Source: Rhizobium sp. CFBP 8762 (GTDB lineage Bacteria > Pseudomonadota > Alphaproteobacteria > Rhizobiales > Rhizobiaceae). From it: DNA of 64,000 nt. The translations under genes and the position numbers were made by a program. Shown here piece after piece: positions 39,331-48,508 of this stretch. The DNA lies in assembly GCF_014841565.1 (NCBI RefSeq), contig NZ_JACYUD010000006.1, positions 186,001 through 250,000 of the forward strand, written 5' to 3'. How positions within the stretch are numbered: position 1 is the first letter of the stretch; the number at the start of each line of letters is the position of its first letter. The notes beneath the pieces were generated by a model, which was not told the DNA's origin, did no database searches, and worked only from the letters and a program-made list of their open reading frames with translations.

Positions 39331-40701
39331 TCAGCGTCTTGTGCGACCATCATACTGCTTGACCGTGTCACCACCGAAAATCAAACGCTGGGGATTGCGG
39401 TCCAGTCCGGAAATTGTGCTGTCGATGTTCTGCACAGTTCGGCGGGTCTCGTTGACCAGTGTCTGGATATCACGCAACCCGGTACCGGAGAAGCGGTTGA
39501 TGTTGTCAGCAATCGGTCCGATCTGCGCATTGATGTTGTCGGCCACCTTGCGGAACGATGCCAGAGTCGCCTGTGCATTTTCAGAGAGTGACGGCGCATC
39601 AGCATCACCCAGGAAACCGTCCAGCTTCACAAGAATGCCATCCACACGACTGGAGGCTGCATTCAGCTTGTTGGCCATCTGGGTCACGTCTGTAATGGTC
39701 TGGTCGATGTCGTTCTGGCGCGTGCGGAATTTCTCTGTAACACTCGAGATGTCAGCAATGGCCTTGCGGGCATCCGCACTGGCCTTATTGATATCATCAA
39801 CCGTCATGCCAACTTTTTGCGAATCGACAGCGGCCACCAACTGATCGATCCGATCGAGGGTCTTCGTTGCGTTGCGACCGAACTGGTCGTAGGTCAAGGC
39901 TGTGTTCTTGAACACCACAATGGCCTCGGAAACACTGCCGGATGCGTCGGCGAAGTCGCTGCTCATCTTTTCGACATTCGCAAGAATCACATCGACCTTC
40001 TTCGGGTCCACGGCTTTGATCAACCGCTCGACGGCCTCGACTGTCGAGTCAATCTTTCCGGCCACGCCGTTGATCGAGGTGGACAGTGCACTGACACTTT
40101 GCAGGAACTGGTCGATGCCCTCGGCATTGTTAGCCAAGGACTTCGAGAAGCTTTCCGCATTGACGATAGTGCCGGTCAGCGGCGCGCGCACATCGGTTAC
40201 AAAGCCCTGAATGTCGCCAACTGCACTGTTGGCCCGCTTCAGGATCTGGTCAGCTGTGGTCAGAAGGCTGGTCACGCTGGACTGGTCAGCGGTGATCGTC
40301 GCGGAACTGCCGGCGTTCAGCGCTGTGGTCAGAATATTTTCGTCACCCTTGTTGCCACCGCTCAACTCGATATAGGCAGCGCCGGTCAGGCCCTGAATTT
40401 CCAGCGTCGCCTTGGTCGATTTCAGCACCGGTGCATCGGCCGATACCTGCGTCACCGCCAGCGAGTACCGTGGATCGGCAGAGTTAATGGCGAGATTGCG
40501 GACCGAACCGACCGGTATGCCGTTGAAGCGAACCGGTGAGCCGACGCTCAAACCATTGGCAGAGCCCGGAATGTTGACGATCAGTTCCACCATCTGTCCG
40601 CCCCGTCCATACTGGGTCATCCAGTAGACGAAGCCGAAGGCAGCGGCGATCACAATAACCGTGAAAAATCCGACAATCGCGTAATTGGCTTTGGTTTCCA
40701 T
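39331..40701 (-). CDS. mlaD: MlaD-type MCE protein
   Basis: A 456-residue periplasmic lipid-binding component. An N-terminal anchor helix (about 8-28) precedes the MCE domain (about 38-115) with GLSVGSPVRFNGIPVG. A long helical region (about 150-430) of the kind that builds a tunnel or needle follows. It is much longer than E. coli MlaD (about 183 residues) and closer to other MCE proteins with helical tails. It lies 12 bases after the ATPase gene. Confidence 0.9.
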   Translation of the reverse strand: METKANYAIVGFFTVIVIAAAFGFVYWMTQYGRGGQMVELIVNIPGSANGLSVGSPVRFNGIPVGSVRNLAINSADPRYSLAVTQVSADAPVLKSTKATLEIQGLTGAAYIELSGGNKGDENILTTALNAGSSATITADQSSVTSLLTTADQILKRANSAVGDIQGFVTDVRAPLTGTIVNAESFSKSLANNAEGIDQFLQSVSALSTSINGVAGKIDSTVEAVERLIKAVDPKKVDVILANVEKMSSDFADASGSVSEAIVVFKNTALTYDQFGRNATKTLDRIDQLVAAVDSQKVGMTVDDINKASADARKAIADISSVTEKFRTRQNDIDQTITDVTQMANKLNAASSRVDGILVKLDGFLGDADAPSLSENAQATLASFRKVADNINAQIGPIADNINRFSGTGLRDIQTLVNETRRTVQNIDSTISGLDRNPQRLIFGGDTVKQYDGRTRR

Positions 40702-40713
40702 AGTCTGATACCC

Positions 40714-41631
40714 TTACGTTATCGTCGTGTCTGTACGTGTGTCGACTGCATCGGTGCCATCGCCCTTGGGGCTGTGATCGTAAGCGGCAGCGGCGTTTTC
40801 GCCATCCTGCGTAACGATGGAGCGGGCACGCTTGCCGCGGAAATAGGATTGCACCCACGGATCATCAAAAGCCAGCATATCCTCGACTGTGCCTTCCACC
40901 AGAACCTTTTTCTTGCCGAGAACGGCAATTCGGTCACAGACGGAAAACAGGCTGTCGAGATCGTGCGTAACCATGTAGACGGTCAGACCCAGCGTATCAC
41001 GCAATTTGGCAATCAGTTCGTCAAATTCGGCTGCACCAATCGGATCGAGACCGGAGGTCGGCTCATCCAAAAAGACGAGATCCGGGTCCAGCGCCAAGGC
41101 CCGTGCCAGCGCGGCGCGCTTGATCATCCCGCCGGAGAGTTCGGATGGAAACTTGTTAGCAGCCTCGGGTGCCAGGCCTACAAGCTCAATCTTCAGCCGT
41201 GCCAGTTCGTCCATAGTTTCCTGCGATAAATCCAGATATTCACGCATGGGGACCTGAATGTTTTCCAGCACCGTGAGCGCGGAAAACAGCGCACCGTGCT
41301 GGAACAGAACGCCAAGCTTCATATCCAGCCGCATGCGTTCTTCGTCGCTGACCTTGTCGTACTGTGCGCCGAGAATGTGGATTTCGCCAGCGGCCTTGGG
41401 CAAAAGTCGCAAGACGGTGCGCATCAAGACCGATTTTCCGGTACCTGACGCGCCAACAAAACCCAGAATTTCACCCCGGTAAATTTCCAGATTCAGATTA
41501 TCGAGAACCGTATTGCTGCCGAATTTCACAGTGAGATCATGAACGGAGAGAATAACCTCCCTGTCCTTGTCATCCTGATGATCTGACGGTTCGTGCCCGT
41601 TCTTAGTTTCGGTTTGCACAGCCTGTTCCAT
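40714..41631 (-). CDS. mlaF: MlaF-type ABC transporter ATPase
   Basis: A 305-residue ATP-binding subunit with Walker A GASGTGKS, signature LSGGMIKRAALARAL, Walker B DLVFLDEPTSGLDP and the H-loop in VTHDLDS. ATG 41631 lies one base after the permease stop (TAG A ATG); a longer frame to 41679 would run into mlaE. It energises the permease in the same operon. Confidence 0.93.
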   Translation of the reverse strand: MEQAVQTETKNGHEPSDHQDDKDREVILSVHDLTVKFGSNTVLDNLNLEIYRGEILGFVGASGTGKSVLMRTVLRLLPKAAGEIHILGAQYDKVSDEERMRLDMKLGVLFQHGALFSALTVLENIQVPMREYLDLSQETMDELARLKIELVGLAPEAANKFPSELSGGMIKRAALARALALDPDLVFLDEPTSGLDPIGAAEFDELIAKLRDTLGLTVYMVTHDLDSLFSVCDRIAVLGKKKVLVEGTVEDMLAFDDPWVQSYFRGKRARSIVTQDGENAAAAYDHSPKGDGTDAVDTRTDTTIT

Positions 41632-41632
41632 T

Positions 41633-42802
41633 CTAAAACTCAATCGCTGCATAGAACATGGCAAAGAGGCCATCCACAAGGATCACCACGAAAATAGCCT
41701 TCACCACCGACGCGGTCACGCATTTGCCCAGCGATTCGGCGCTGCCGCCGACCTTCATGCCCTCAACCGCAGCGACCACGCCAATGATCAGCGCCATGAA
41801 CGGAGCCTTGATCATGCCTGCCATGACCGTGGAAAGCTCAACAGCCTCCTGCAGGCGCGCCAGAAACGTGGCGAATGTGATGCCGGAATAGGCCCATGTA
41901 ACGACGGCGGCACCGGACAAAGCCGCAAAATTGGCAATGATCGTCAGAAGCGGCAAAGCAATGGTCAGCGCAACCAGACGCGGAAAAACCAGCACGCCGA
42001 CAGGGCTCAAGCCCATGACTTTCAACGCGTCGATTTCCTCCCGCATTTTCATGGAGCCGATTTCAGCGGTGATCGCACTGCCGGAACGACCCGCAATCAT
42101 AATCGCGGTCAACAAGACGCCAATTTCACGCAATTGCAGAATGCCGACCAGATCGACAACGAACAGTTCGGCGCCAAAATAACGAAGCTGAAATGCACCC
42201 TGCTGCGCAATGATGGCCCCAATCAGAAAGGACATCAGCAGAATGATCGGCACCGCTTTGACGCCCATCTGATCAATCTGGTTGACGATGGCTGCGGGTG
42301 AAAGCCCGCTGTGACGCCCAAGCTTCAACTGTGCACCACGAACGGCGGAGCCCAGAATATACAAGGCGGCCAGAACATCGTCCCATAGGGATTTGACGCC
42401 AACACCCAGGGGTGCAAAAATCCGTTCAAACAATGTGGATGAGTTATCGTCCGCCGCGGGCTCGGGAAGCTTTTCCGGCAGGGCGCCAATAAGATCGATA
42501 TAACGCTGCTTGTCGCCGGTGAGCTTGACCTCACCACCGGCATCCTGAAGCTGCGTCATGAAACGCCGTATCGCCCAGGCACCCGCCGTGTCCATAGCGG
42601 TGACACCGCTGAGGTCAATCTCGGCTCCGCCCTGACCGTTGGCGGAAAATTCGTTCAGTTTTGGCCGCAACTGTTCCGCAGCCTGATAACGCCACTCGCC
42701 GTCGAACAGAAAGGTGTGTGCGCCACCGTTGCCCGCCTGCTGTTCCTGCACATCTGCCCCCGAAGCGGTGTTGCGGGCAGTGTTCTGAGCGGTGTCTGTC
42801 AA
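41633..42802 (-). CDS. mlaE: MlaE-type permease with N-terminal STAS domain
   Basis: A 389-residue inner-membrane permease. The first ~110 residues form a STAS-like domain (AEIDLSGVTAMDTAGAWAIRRF), the role played by separate MlaB in E. coli. An MlaE domain with about five helices follows, including SGSAITAEIGSMKMREEIDALKVMG. The start is TTG 42802 with a distant AGGA; a GTG 51 bases in, behind GGGGG, is a real alternative. First gene of the operon mlaE-mlaF-mlaD-lipoprotein. Confidence 0.9.
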   Translation of the reverse strand: MTDTAQNTARNTASGADVQEQQAGNGGAHTFLFDGEWRYQAAEQLRPKLNEFSANGQGGAEIDLSGVTAMDTAGAWAIRRFMTQLQDAGGEVKLTGDKQRYIDLIGALPEKLPEPAADDNSSTLFERIFAPLGVGVKSLWDDVLAALYILGSAVRGAQLKLGRHSGLSPAAIVNQIDQMGVKAVPIILLMSFLIGAIIAQQGAFQLRYFGAELFVVDLVGILQLREIGVLLTAIMIAGRSGSAITAEIGSMKMREEIDALKVMGLSPVGVLVFPRLVALTIALPLLTIIANFAALSGAAVVTWAYSGITFATFLARLQEAVELSTVMAGMIKAPFMALIIGVVAAVEGMKVGGSAESLGKCVTASVVKAIFVVILVDGLFAMFYAAIEF

Positions 42803-42882
42803 CGGCTTCGAATCTTCCTGAATTGTTCTTGTCTCAGCAGACTCATACGGTGTTCAAACCATGGTGTCATCGCCAGAAACGC

Positions 42883-42888
42883 TATAAT
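42883..42888 (+). promoter_or_regulatory. Candidate -10 box for the epimerase gene
   Basis: TATAAT lies 43 bases before the start at 42931, in the divergent region with mlaE. A convincing -35 box is not seen at standard spacing, so this is tentative. Confidence 0.35.
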
Positions 42889-42930
42889 AGGTGCTACCTC
42901 AATAAAAAATAGACCCGCTGTGAGGAATTC

Positions 42931-43917
42931 ATGCTGACCACGCTCACCATCACACATGAGAGCTTCCCTATAGCAGGGAGTTTCACGATATCACGGGGTG
43001 CGAAAACAGCGGCTGATGTCCTCTGTGTGAGGCTGACCCAAGGCCAGCACACCGGATGTGGAGAATGCGTTCCTTATGCACGTTACGGCGAATCGATGGA
43101 GAACGTTACGGCGGCAATCGAAGCTGTTCGGTCCAATATAGAGGCCGGGGCAGACCGGCTTGCTGTACAGACGTTGATGCCTGCCGGGGCTGCGCGCAAC
43201 GCGGTCGATTGCGCGCTTTGGGATCTGGACGCAAAACGCGGCGCGATGCCTGCATGGCGCATGATGGGTGAGACGTCTGCACCGGTGGAACTCACAACAG
43301 CCTATACAATCTCTCTGGGGGAGCCCGAAACCATGGCGGCGCAGGCAAAAGCCTATGCCCATAGGGCCCTATTGAAAGTGAAGGTTGGAACGGGTGACGA
43401 CGTGTCTCGAATTCGTGCCGTTCGTGCGGCTGCGCCTGACAGCGCTTTGATACTGGATGCCAATGAAGGCTGGCGACCGGAGACGCTGGCGGCGCATTTC
43501 GCGGTCTGTGTGGAATGCGACGTGCGGTTGATCGAGCAGCCCTTGCCACAAGAGGATGACGGTGCGCTCGCGACAGTCTCGCGGCCCGTACCTGTCTGCG
43601 CGGATGAAAGTGTGCACAAGACGGACGATCTGGCCTCCCTCGTCGACCGATATGATGCCATTAATATCAAACTCGACAAGGCGGGTGGGCTGACAGAAGC
43701 CCTGCTGATGCGCGCACGTGCCCGCGAACTTGGCCTGAAAGTTATGGTTGGCTGCATGGTCGGCACTTCGCTTGCCATGGCACCGGCTGTGCTGCTGGCA
43801 CAAGGCGCAGACTTTGTTGATCTGGACGGACCGCTTTTGCTGGCAAAGGACCGAGAGCCGGGCCTTGCCTATCGCGACTCTCTGGTTCTGCCACCAGAAC
43901 CGAGGCTGTGGGGCTGA
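42931..43917 (+). CDS. dgcA: Dipeptide epimerase / N-acetyl-Glu racemase-type enolase enzyme
   Basis: A 328-residue enolase-superfamily enzyme of the muconate-lactonizing subgroup. The catalytic lysines are in LKVKVG and INIKLDKAGG, and the metal ligands in LILDAN, LIEQPLP and CADES. This pattern fits L-Ala-D/L-Glu epimerases, which recycle murein peptides, and the related N-acetylglutamate racemase DgcA. The two cannot be told apart here. GAGG lies six bases before ATG. The 3' end overlaps the convergent MFS gene by 49 bases. Confidence 0.82.
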   Translation: MLTTLTITHESFPIAGSFTISRGAKTAADVLCVRLTQGQHTGCGECVPYARYGESMENVTAAIEAVRSNIEAGADRLAVQTLMPAGAARNAVDCALWDLDAKRGAMPAWRMMGETSAPVELTTAYTISLGEPETMAAQAKAYAHRALLKVKVGTGDDVSRIRAVRAAAPDSALILDANEGWRPETLAAHFAVCVECDVRLIEQPLPQEDDGALATVSRPVPVCADESVHKTDDLASLVDRYDAINIKLDKAGGLTEALLMRARARELGLKVMVGCMVGTSLAMAPAVLLAQGADFVDLDGPLLLAKDREPGLAYRDSLVLPPEPRLWG

Positions 43918-45086
43918 AGCCGCCAGCCGAGGACGGCCATAAAAAGTCCCAGGAAGGCAAAGCCACCCATGGCCCAAAACCCGTAAACGTGGAATCTCTC
44001 AAACAGCGAGCCGGAAATCAGCGTTATAAAGGCCGTGAACGTGCCTGTGTAGAAGAAATAGAGGCCCTGCGCCGATGCTTCGCGATCCTCCGATACCCGT
44101 TCGACGATACGCCCCTGCATGCCGCTGTGCATGATAGCGTAGGTGAACGCATGCAGGCATTGCAGGCCGAGAAACCAGAAGAAATCCGTTCCGAGGGGGA
44201 ACAGTATCCACCGCACGACGGCAAGCGTGCAACCGCTTAAAATCATGGTGAAGACGCTGACGTGCCGCCGAATGTTCTTCGCCACCATGAACACAAGAAC
44301 CTCGGCCAGGACGCCAGCGCTCCAGAGACCCGCAATTTGTGTTCCGGTAAAGCCCAGTTGCTGCCAGTAAAGCGCTGAAAACGCATAGAGCATAGCGTGG
44401 CTGCCGTTCACGAGGGTCACGCCGAGCAACAGCAACTGTAAATCTTTCTGGCGAAGGGAATTCGGTGGTGTTTCCAGCGCCGGTATGGCGTTGGCGCGAC
44501 GCGGGCGACCGACTTTCGGAGACAAGAGAGCGGCAATGACCGTGAGCACAAAACCCGCAGCCATGACCGGCAGGACGATGCCCCCGCCATATCGGCCAAT
44601 CAACATTCCACCCATCATGGTCGCGACGATGAAAGACAGCGATCCCCATACGCGGATGCGACCGTAATCAAAACCCCATCGCCGAACGCCCGAGAGCGCA
44701 ATGGAATCGACAATCGGAACATAGGGTGAGTACACGGCACCTTGCAGCCCGTAGACGATCAACACGACCCAGAAGCCGCCACCCATGAAAAAGGCGAGCG
44801 CAGTCAGCAACGACAGGCCCGCACTCCAGATGAGGACATCCGCCCGTTCGCCAATGCGGTCGGCAATGACGCCGGCCACCGGTGCGGTCATGACCCGCAC
44901 CAGAAGCGGGACGGACAGCACAAGCCCGATTTGCAGGTCAGTCATCGACAGGGAGCGCAGCCATACCGGGAAAAACGGCAGTGCCACACCATTGACGAAA
45001 AACGGTGCCGCGAACAAAAACGCCGTGCGAAGAACAAAATAGGGTGGCGCAGGCTGGTGGTAGACCAGCGGCGAATCGGCTGTCAT
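43869..45086 (-). CDS. MFS transporter, PPP/HcaT-like
   Basis: A 405-residue carrier with 12 predicted helices and the loop signature GVIADRIGER. It resembles the MFS_1-like group that includes the 3-phenylpropionate transporter HcaT. Substrate unknown. ATG 45086 is taken because AGGTG lies five bases upstream; a longer frame runs to 45128. The gene ends inside dgcA on the other strand. It is divergent from maeB. Confidence 0.82.
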   Translation of the reverse strand: MTADSPLVYHQPAPPYFVLRTAFLFAAPFFVNGVALPFFPVWLRSLSMTDLQIGLVLSVPLLVRVMTAPVAGVIADRIGERADVLIWSAGLSLLTALAFFMGGGFWVVLIVYGLQGAVYSPYVPIVDSIALSGVRRWGFDYGRIRVWGSLSFIVATMMGGMLIGRYGGGIVLPVMAAGFVLTVIAALLSPKVGRPRRANAIPALETPPNSLRQKDLQLLLLGVTLVNGSHAMLYAFSALYWQQLGFTGTQIAGLWSAGVLAEVLVFMVAKNIRRHVSVFTMILSGCTLAVVRWILFPLGTDFFWFLGLQCLHAFTYAIMHSGMQGRIVERVSEDREASAQGLYFFYTGTFTAFITLISGSLFERFHVYGFWAMGGFAFLGLFMAVLGWRLQPHSLGSGGRTRESR

Positions 45087-45262
45087 GAAACACCTGTATT
45101 GTGAGACCCGAGCTATACCATGGGCCAACGTGCGGCCAAGGGGCCAATTGTGCTAACGCGACACATGTTGTGGCCCCGTGCGCGGCGCTGTGATCTGTAC
45201 CCTTGCCGCTATTTGTGCAAGAAGGCTCAAAACCACTCAGACTTTGGATGGAATCAACCGGT

Positions 45263-47599
45263 ATGACGAGCGAAACTTCAAAAACACCCGCCACCCCGCA
45301 GAACACTGTTCCGTCTGCCGGGGACATGGATGAGCAGGCGCTGTTTTTTCATCGCTACCCCTCGCCCGGAAAGCTGGAAATCCGTGCGACAAAGCCCCTT
45401 GGCAACCAGCGCGATCTCGCTCTGGCCTACTCGCCGGGTGTAGCAGCCCCTTGTCTTGCCATTCGTGATAACCCGGCTCTGGCTGCGGATTATACCTCCC
45501 GCGCCAATCTGGTAGCGGTTATTTCCAACGGCACCGCAGTGCTCGGGCTTGGCAATATCGGCCCTCTGGCATCCAAGCCGGTCATGGAAGGCAAGGCTGT
45601 TCTGTTCAAGAAGTTTGCCGGTATCGACGTCTTCGATATCGAAATCGATGCCGCTGGCGTCGACGATATGGTCAATGTTATTTCCGCGTTGGAGCCGACC
45701 TTCGGCGGCATCAATCTGGAAGATATCAAAGCGCCGGAATGCTTTGACGTAGAGCGGCGCCTGCGCGAAACCATGGACATTCCAGTGTTCCATGACGATC
45801 AGCATGGCACGGCCATTATCGTGGCGGCTGCGATCCTCAATGGACTGGATCTGGCTGGCAAGGACATTTCCAAGGTCAAGATCGTGGCATCCGGTGCGGG
45901 CGCAGCGGCACTTGCCTGCCTCAATCTGCTGGTCGCACTCGGTGCGGACCGCAGCAATATTTGGGTCCATGATATTGAAGGTCTCGTTTATGAGGGCCGC
46001 GAGGTTCTGATGGACCAGTGGAAGTCCGTTTACGCGCAGAACTCGGACAAACGCGTGCTGGCGGATAGCATCGGTGGCGCGGACGTGTTTCTCGGCCTGT
46101 CGGCGGCGGGTGTCCTGAAGCCCGAACTGCTGGCGCAGATGGCTGAGAAGCCGCTAATAATGGCACTGGCGAACCCAAATCCCGAAATCATGCCGGAGTT
46201 GGCGCGTGCAGCGCGGCCGGACGCCATGATCTGCACGGGTCGTTCGGACTTCCCAAATCAGGTCAACAATGTTCTCTGCTTCCCCTACATTTTCCGGGGC
46301 GCACTGGATTGCGGCGCGAGGACCATCAACGAAGAGATGAAGATGGCTGCCGTTCGCGCCATTGCATCGCTTGCGCGTGAAGAACCGTCCGACGTTGCGG
46401 CCCGCGCGTACACGACGGAAACGCCAGTCTTTGGACCGGATTATCTGATTCCTTCCCCGTTCGACCAGCGGTTGATTCTGCGTATCGCGCCTGCTGTTGC
46501 CAGAGCAGCAGCCGAAACCGGTGTCGCCAATCGCCCGATCGCGGACTACGACGCCTATCTCGACCAGTTGAACCGGTTCGTGTTCCGCTCCGGCTTCCTG
46601 ATGAAGCCGATTTTTGCCGCCGCCAAGACGGCCGCGAAAAACAGGGTCATTTTTGCCGAAGGCGAAGACGAACGGGTGTTGCGCGCTGCACAGGTGCTGC
46701 TGGAAGAAGGCACGGCCCGTCCGATCCTGATTGGTCGCCCACAGATTATTGAAACCCGGTTGAAACGTTATGGTCTGCGCATCCGCCCGGATGCGGATTT
46801 TGAAGTCATCAACCCGGAAGGCGATCCGCGTTTCCGCGATTATGTCGATCAGTATTTCTCACTGGTAGGTCGCCTCGGCGTGACACCGGAAGCCGCCCGC
46901 ACGATCGTGCGCACGAACCAGACAGTGATTGGTGCGCTGGCACTGCGTCGTGGGGAAGCCGATGCGCTGATCTGCGGTCTGGAAGGGCGCTATAGCAAGC
47001 ATTTGCGCGATGTCTCCCAGATTATCGGCAAGCGCGACGGTGTGCTCGATTTTTCCGCTCTCAGCCTGTTGATCTCACAACGCGGCGCGACATTCTTCAC
47101 CGATACCTATGTGAAGTTCGCGCCGACTGCGGAAGAAATTGCTGAAATGACCGTTATGGCCGCGCAGGAAATCCGCCGCTTTGGCATTACGCCTCGCGCA
47201 GCGCTTGTATCGCATTCAAACTTCGGTTCCCGGGACTCCGAAAGCGCATCCAAGATGCGTGCGGCGACCGAACTGGTGCGCAAGGTTGCGCCGGAGTTGG
47301 AAGCCGATGGTGAAATGCACGGCGATTCGGCTATTTCGGAAGTTTTGCGTAAGCGCGTCATGCCCAACAGCACGCTGTCCGGCGAAGCCAATCTGCTGGT
47401 TTTCCCGAATCTGGACGCAGCGAACATTACCCTCGGTGTCGTCAAAACCATGACGGACAGCTTGCATGTGGGACCCATTCTTCTTGGTGCTGCCCTGCCC
47501 GCCCATATTCTATCGCCTTCGGTGACGTCGCGTGGCGTGGTCAATATGGCAGCGCTCGCCGTGGTGGAAGCAACCCACCCCTACGAAGACGAGGCGTAA
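45263..47599 (+). CDS. maeB: NADP-dependent malic enzyme with phosphotransacetylase-like domain
   Basis: Oxidatively decarboxylates malate to pyruvate. The N-terminal malic domain (about 20-430) has [15 protein letters not shown] and the nucleotide site SGAGAAALA. The C-terminal ~330 residues are phosphotransacetylase-like and usually regulatory, without PTA activity. Length 778 from ATG 45263 is normal for MaeB; ATG 45248 and a TTG at 45203 are open upstream. Hairpin 47647-47713 follows and may end this transcript. Confidence 0.94.
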   Translation: MTSETSKTPATPQNTVPSAGDMDEQALFFHRYPSPGKLEIRATKPLGNQRDLALAYSPGVAAPCLAIRDNPALAADYTSRANLVAVISNGTAVLGLGNIGPLASKPVMEGKAVLFKKFAGIDVFDIEIDAAGVDDMVNVISALEPTFGGINLEDIKAPECFDVERRLRETMDIPVFHDDQHGTAIIVAAAILNGLDLAGKDISKVKIVASGAGAAALACLNLLVALGADRSNIWVHDIEGLVYEGREVLMDQWKSVYAQNSDKRVLADSIGGADVFLGLSAAGVLKPELLAQMAEKPLIMALANPNPEIMPELARAARPDAMICTGRSDFPNQVNNVLCFPYIFRGALDCGARTINEEMKMAAVRAIASLAREEPSDVAARAYTTETPVFGPDYLIPSPFDQRLILRIAPAVARAAAETGVANRPIADYDAYLDQLNRFVFRSGFLMKPIFAAAKTAAKNRVIFAEGEDERVLRAAQVLLEEGTARPILIGRPQIIETRLKRYGLRIRPDADFEVINPEGDPRFRDYVDQYFSLVGRLGVTPEAARTIVRTNQTVIGALALRRGEADALICGLEGRYSKHLRDVSQIIGKRDGVLDFSALSLLISQRGATFFTDTYVKFAPTAEEIAEMTVMAAQEIRRFGITPRAALVSHSNFGSRDSESASKMRAATELVRKVAPELEADGEMHGDSAISEVLRKRVMPNSTLSGEANLLVFPNLDAANITLGVVKTMTDSLHVGPILLGAALPAHILSPSVTSRGVVNMAALAVVEATHPYEDEA

Positions 47600-47611
47600 A
47601 CGCTCACTTGG

Positions 47612-47650
47612 TTGTACTATAAAACTTTTACAATTCTGTACTTTACAAAC
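47612..47650. promoter_or_regulatory. AT-rich operator-like repeats upstream of luxR
   Basis: TGTACTATAAAAC (from 47613) and TGTACTTTACAAAC (from 47637) are direct repeats 24 bases apart. The second holds the perfect palindrome TGTActtTACA (47637-47647). TTGTA (47612-47616) and TACAA (47629-47633) are inverted. The pattern could bind a dimeric regulator but is not a CTG-N10-CAG lux box. Confidence 0.35.
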
Positions 47651-47716
47651 CCCTGATGTACGGCGATGATCCCCTAATTTTACAGGGTAATCATTGTGCG
47701 TCATCAGGGGTTTTTT
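47647..47716 (+). terminator. Long hairpin covering the luxR start, ending in a T-run
   Basis: AAACCCCTGATG (47647-47658) pairs perfectly with CATCAGGGGTTT (47702-47713), followed by T to 47716. Inside, ATGAT (47666-47670) pairs with ATCAT (47690-47694), and CCCT (47672-47675) with AGGG (47684-47687), the likely luxR ribosome site. It could be the maeB terminator, an attenuator of luxR, or both. Confidence 0.7.
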
Positions 47717-48415
47717 GACCTTCTGGATATTCTTGAACGTGAAGGCGCCGTTGGACCACAACGGTTTTTTTCGTTGATGCAGTCCATTTTTCCCGTGCGT
47801 GGCCTGTTGTACCTTGAAGCGCAGATTGGCTTTCAGGGGCTCAGGGCCGTGCGGCTCAGTCATACATTCGGTCCGCATGTCGAAGACATGTATCGAGCGC
47901 GCCGATTTTATCGGATCGACCCAGTTCTGAAACTGATGATGACGGGAATCCGCCCCATCAACTGGGAGGACGCACGCAGACGTTTTCCCGACAGCGAGCC
48001 CTTGTTTCGCACGCTGGAAAAACTAGATGTGCCAACACAAGGCATCTCCGTTCCCCTGCTGACGCGCTCGCCGCGCATAGCCCTGTTATCCATCAACGCC
48101 GACATGCAGGAGGCGGAGTGGCGCAGGTTTCTTCGCGCTCATCTTCGTGACCTCAGCTTTCTCGGTGCCATGTTTCATGCGGCCGAACAGGACAGGTTCG
48201 TTCCTCCTCTCGCAGGGACCCTGACGCTGCGAGAAAGCGAGGTTCTCCACTGGATAGCCGCCGGCAAGACCTATTGGGAAACGGCCAAGATACTCGGCAT
48301 AACCGAGCGGACAGTCCGCTTTTTCATGACCAACGTCCGCGCGAAGCTGAATACTGCCACCAATTCCCAAGCCGTTGCCCAAGCCACCGCCACCGGTCTA
48401 CTAACCATTCCTTAA
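47696..48415 (+). CDS. luxR: LuxR-family quorum-sensing regulator
   Basis: A 239-residue acyl-homoserine-lactone-responsive regulator. The autoinducer-binding domain (about 20-165) shows the YR-x-DP and downstream Trp pattern of AHL pockets (RFYRIDPVLK, PINWED). The C-terminal HTH (about 175-235) has LTLRESEVLHWIAAGKTYWETAKILGITERTVRFF in conserved form. GTG 47696 follows AGGG by eight bases, both inside a hairpin. The neighbouring luxI makes the assignment secure. Gene name is generic; the target regulon is unknown. Confidence 0.93.
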   Translation: MRHQGFFDLLDILEREGAVGPQRFFSLMQSIFPVRGLLYLEAQIGFQGLRAVRLSHTFGPHVEDMYRARRFYRIDPVLKLMMTGIRPINWEDARRRFPDSEPLFRTLEKLDVPTQGISVPLLTRSPRIALLSINADMQEAEWRRFLRAHLRDLSFLGAMFHAAEQDRFVPPLAGTLTLRESEVLHWIAAGKTYWETAKILGITERTVRFFMTNVRAKLNTATNSQAVAQATATGLLTIP

Positions 48416-48434
48416 ATCCTAGATTGTTATTTTT

Positions 48435-48454
48435 ACCTGTCACTACCGTCAGTT
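48435..48454 (+). promoter_or_regulatory. lux box upstream of luxI
   Basis: ACCTG-N10-CAGTT centred in the 93-base luxR-luxI gap: CTG 48437-48439, ten bases, CAG 48450-48452. It ends 54 bases before the luxI start. CTG-N10-CAG is the core of known LuxR-type sites, so positive feedback on luxI is likely. Confidence 0.7.
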
Positions 48455-48508
48455 ACATTTTTATCAAGAATTAGCGATGTCCTCCGGGTTTCTAACAGGA
48501 GAACCCCT

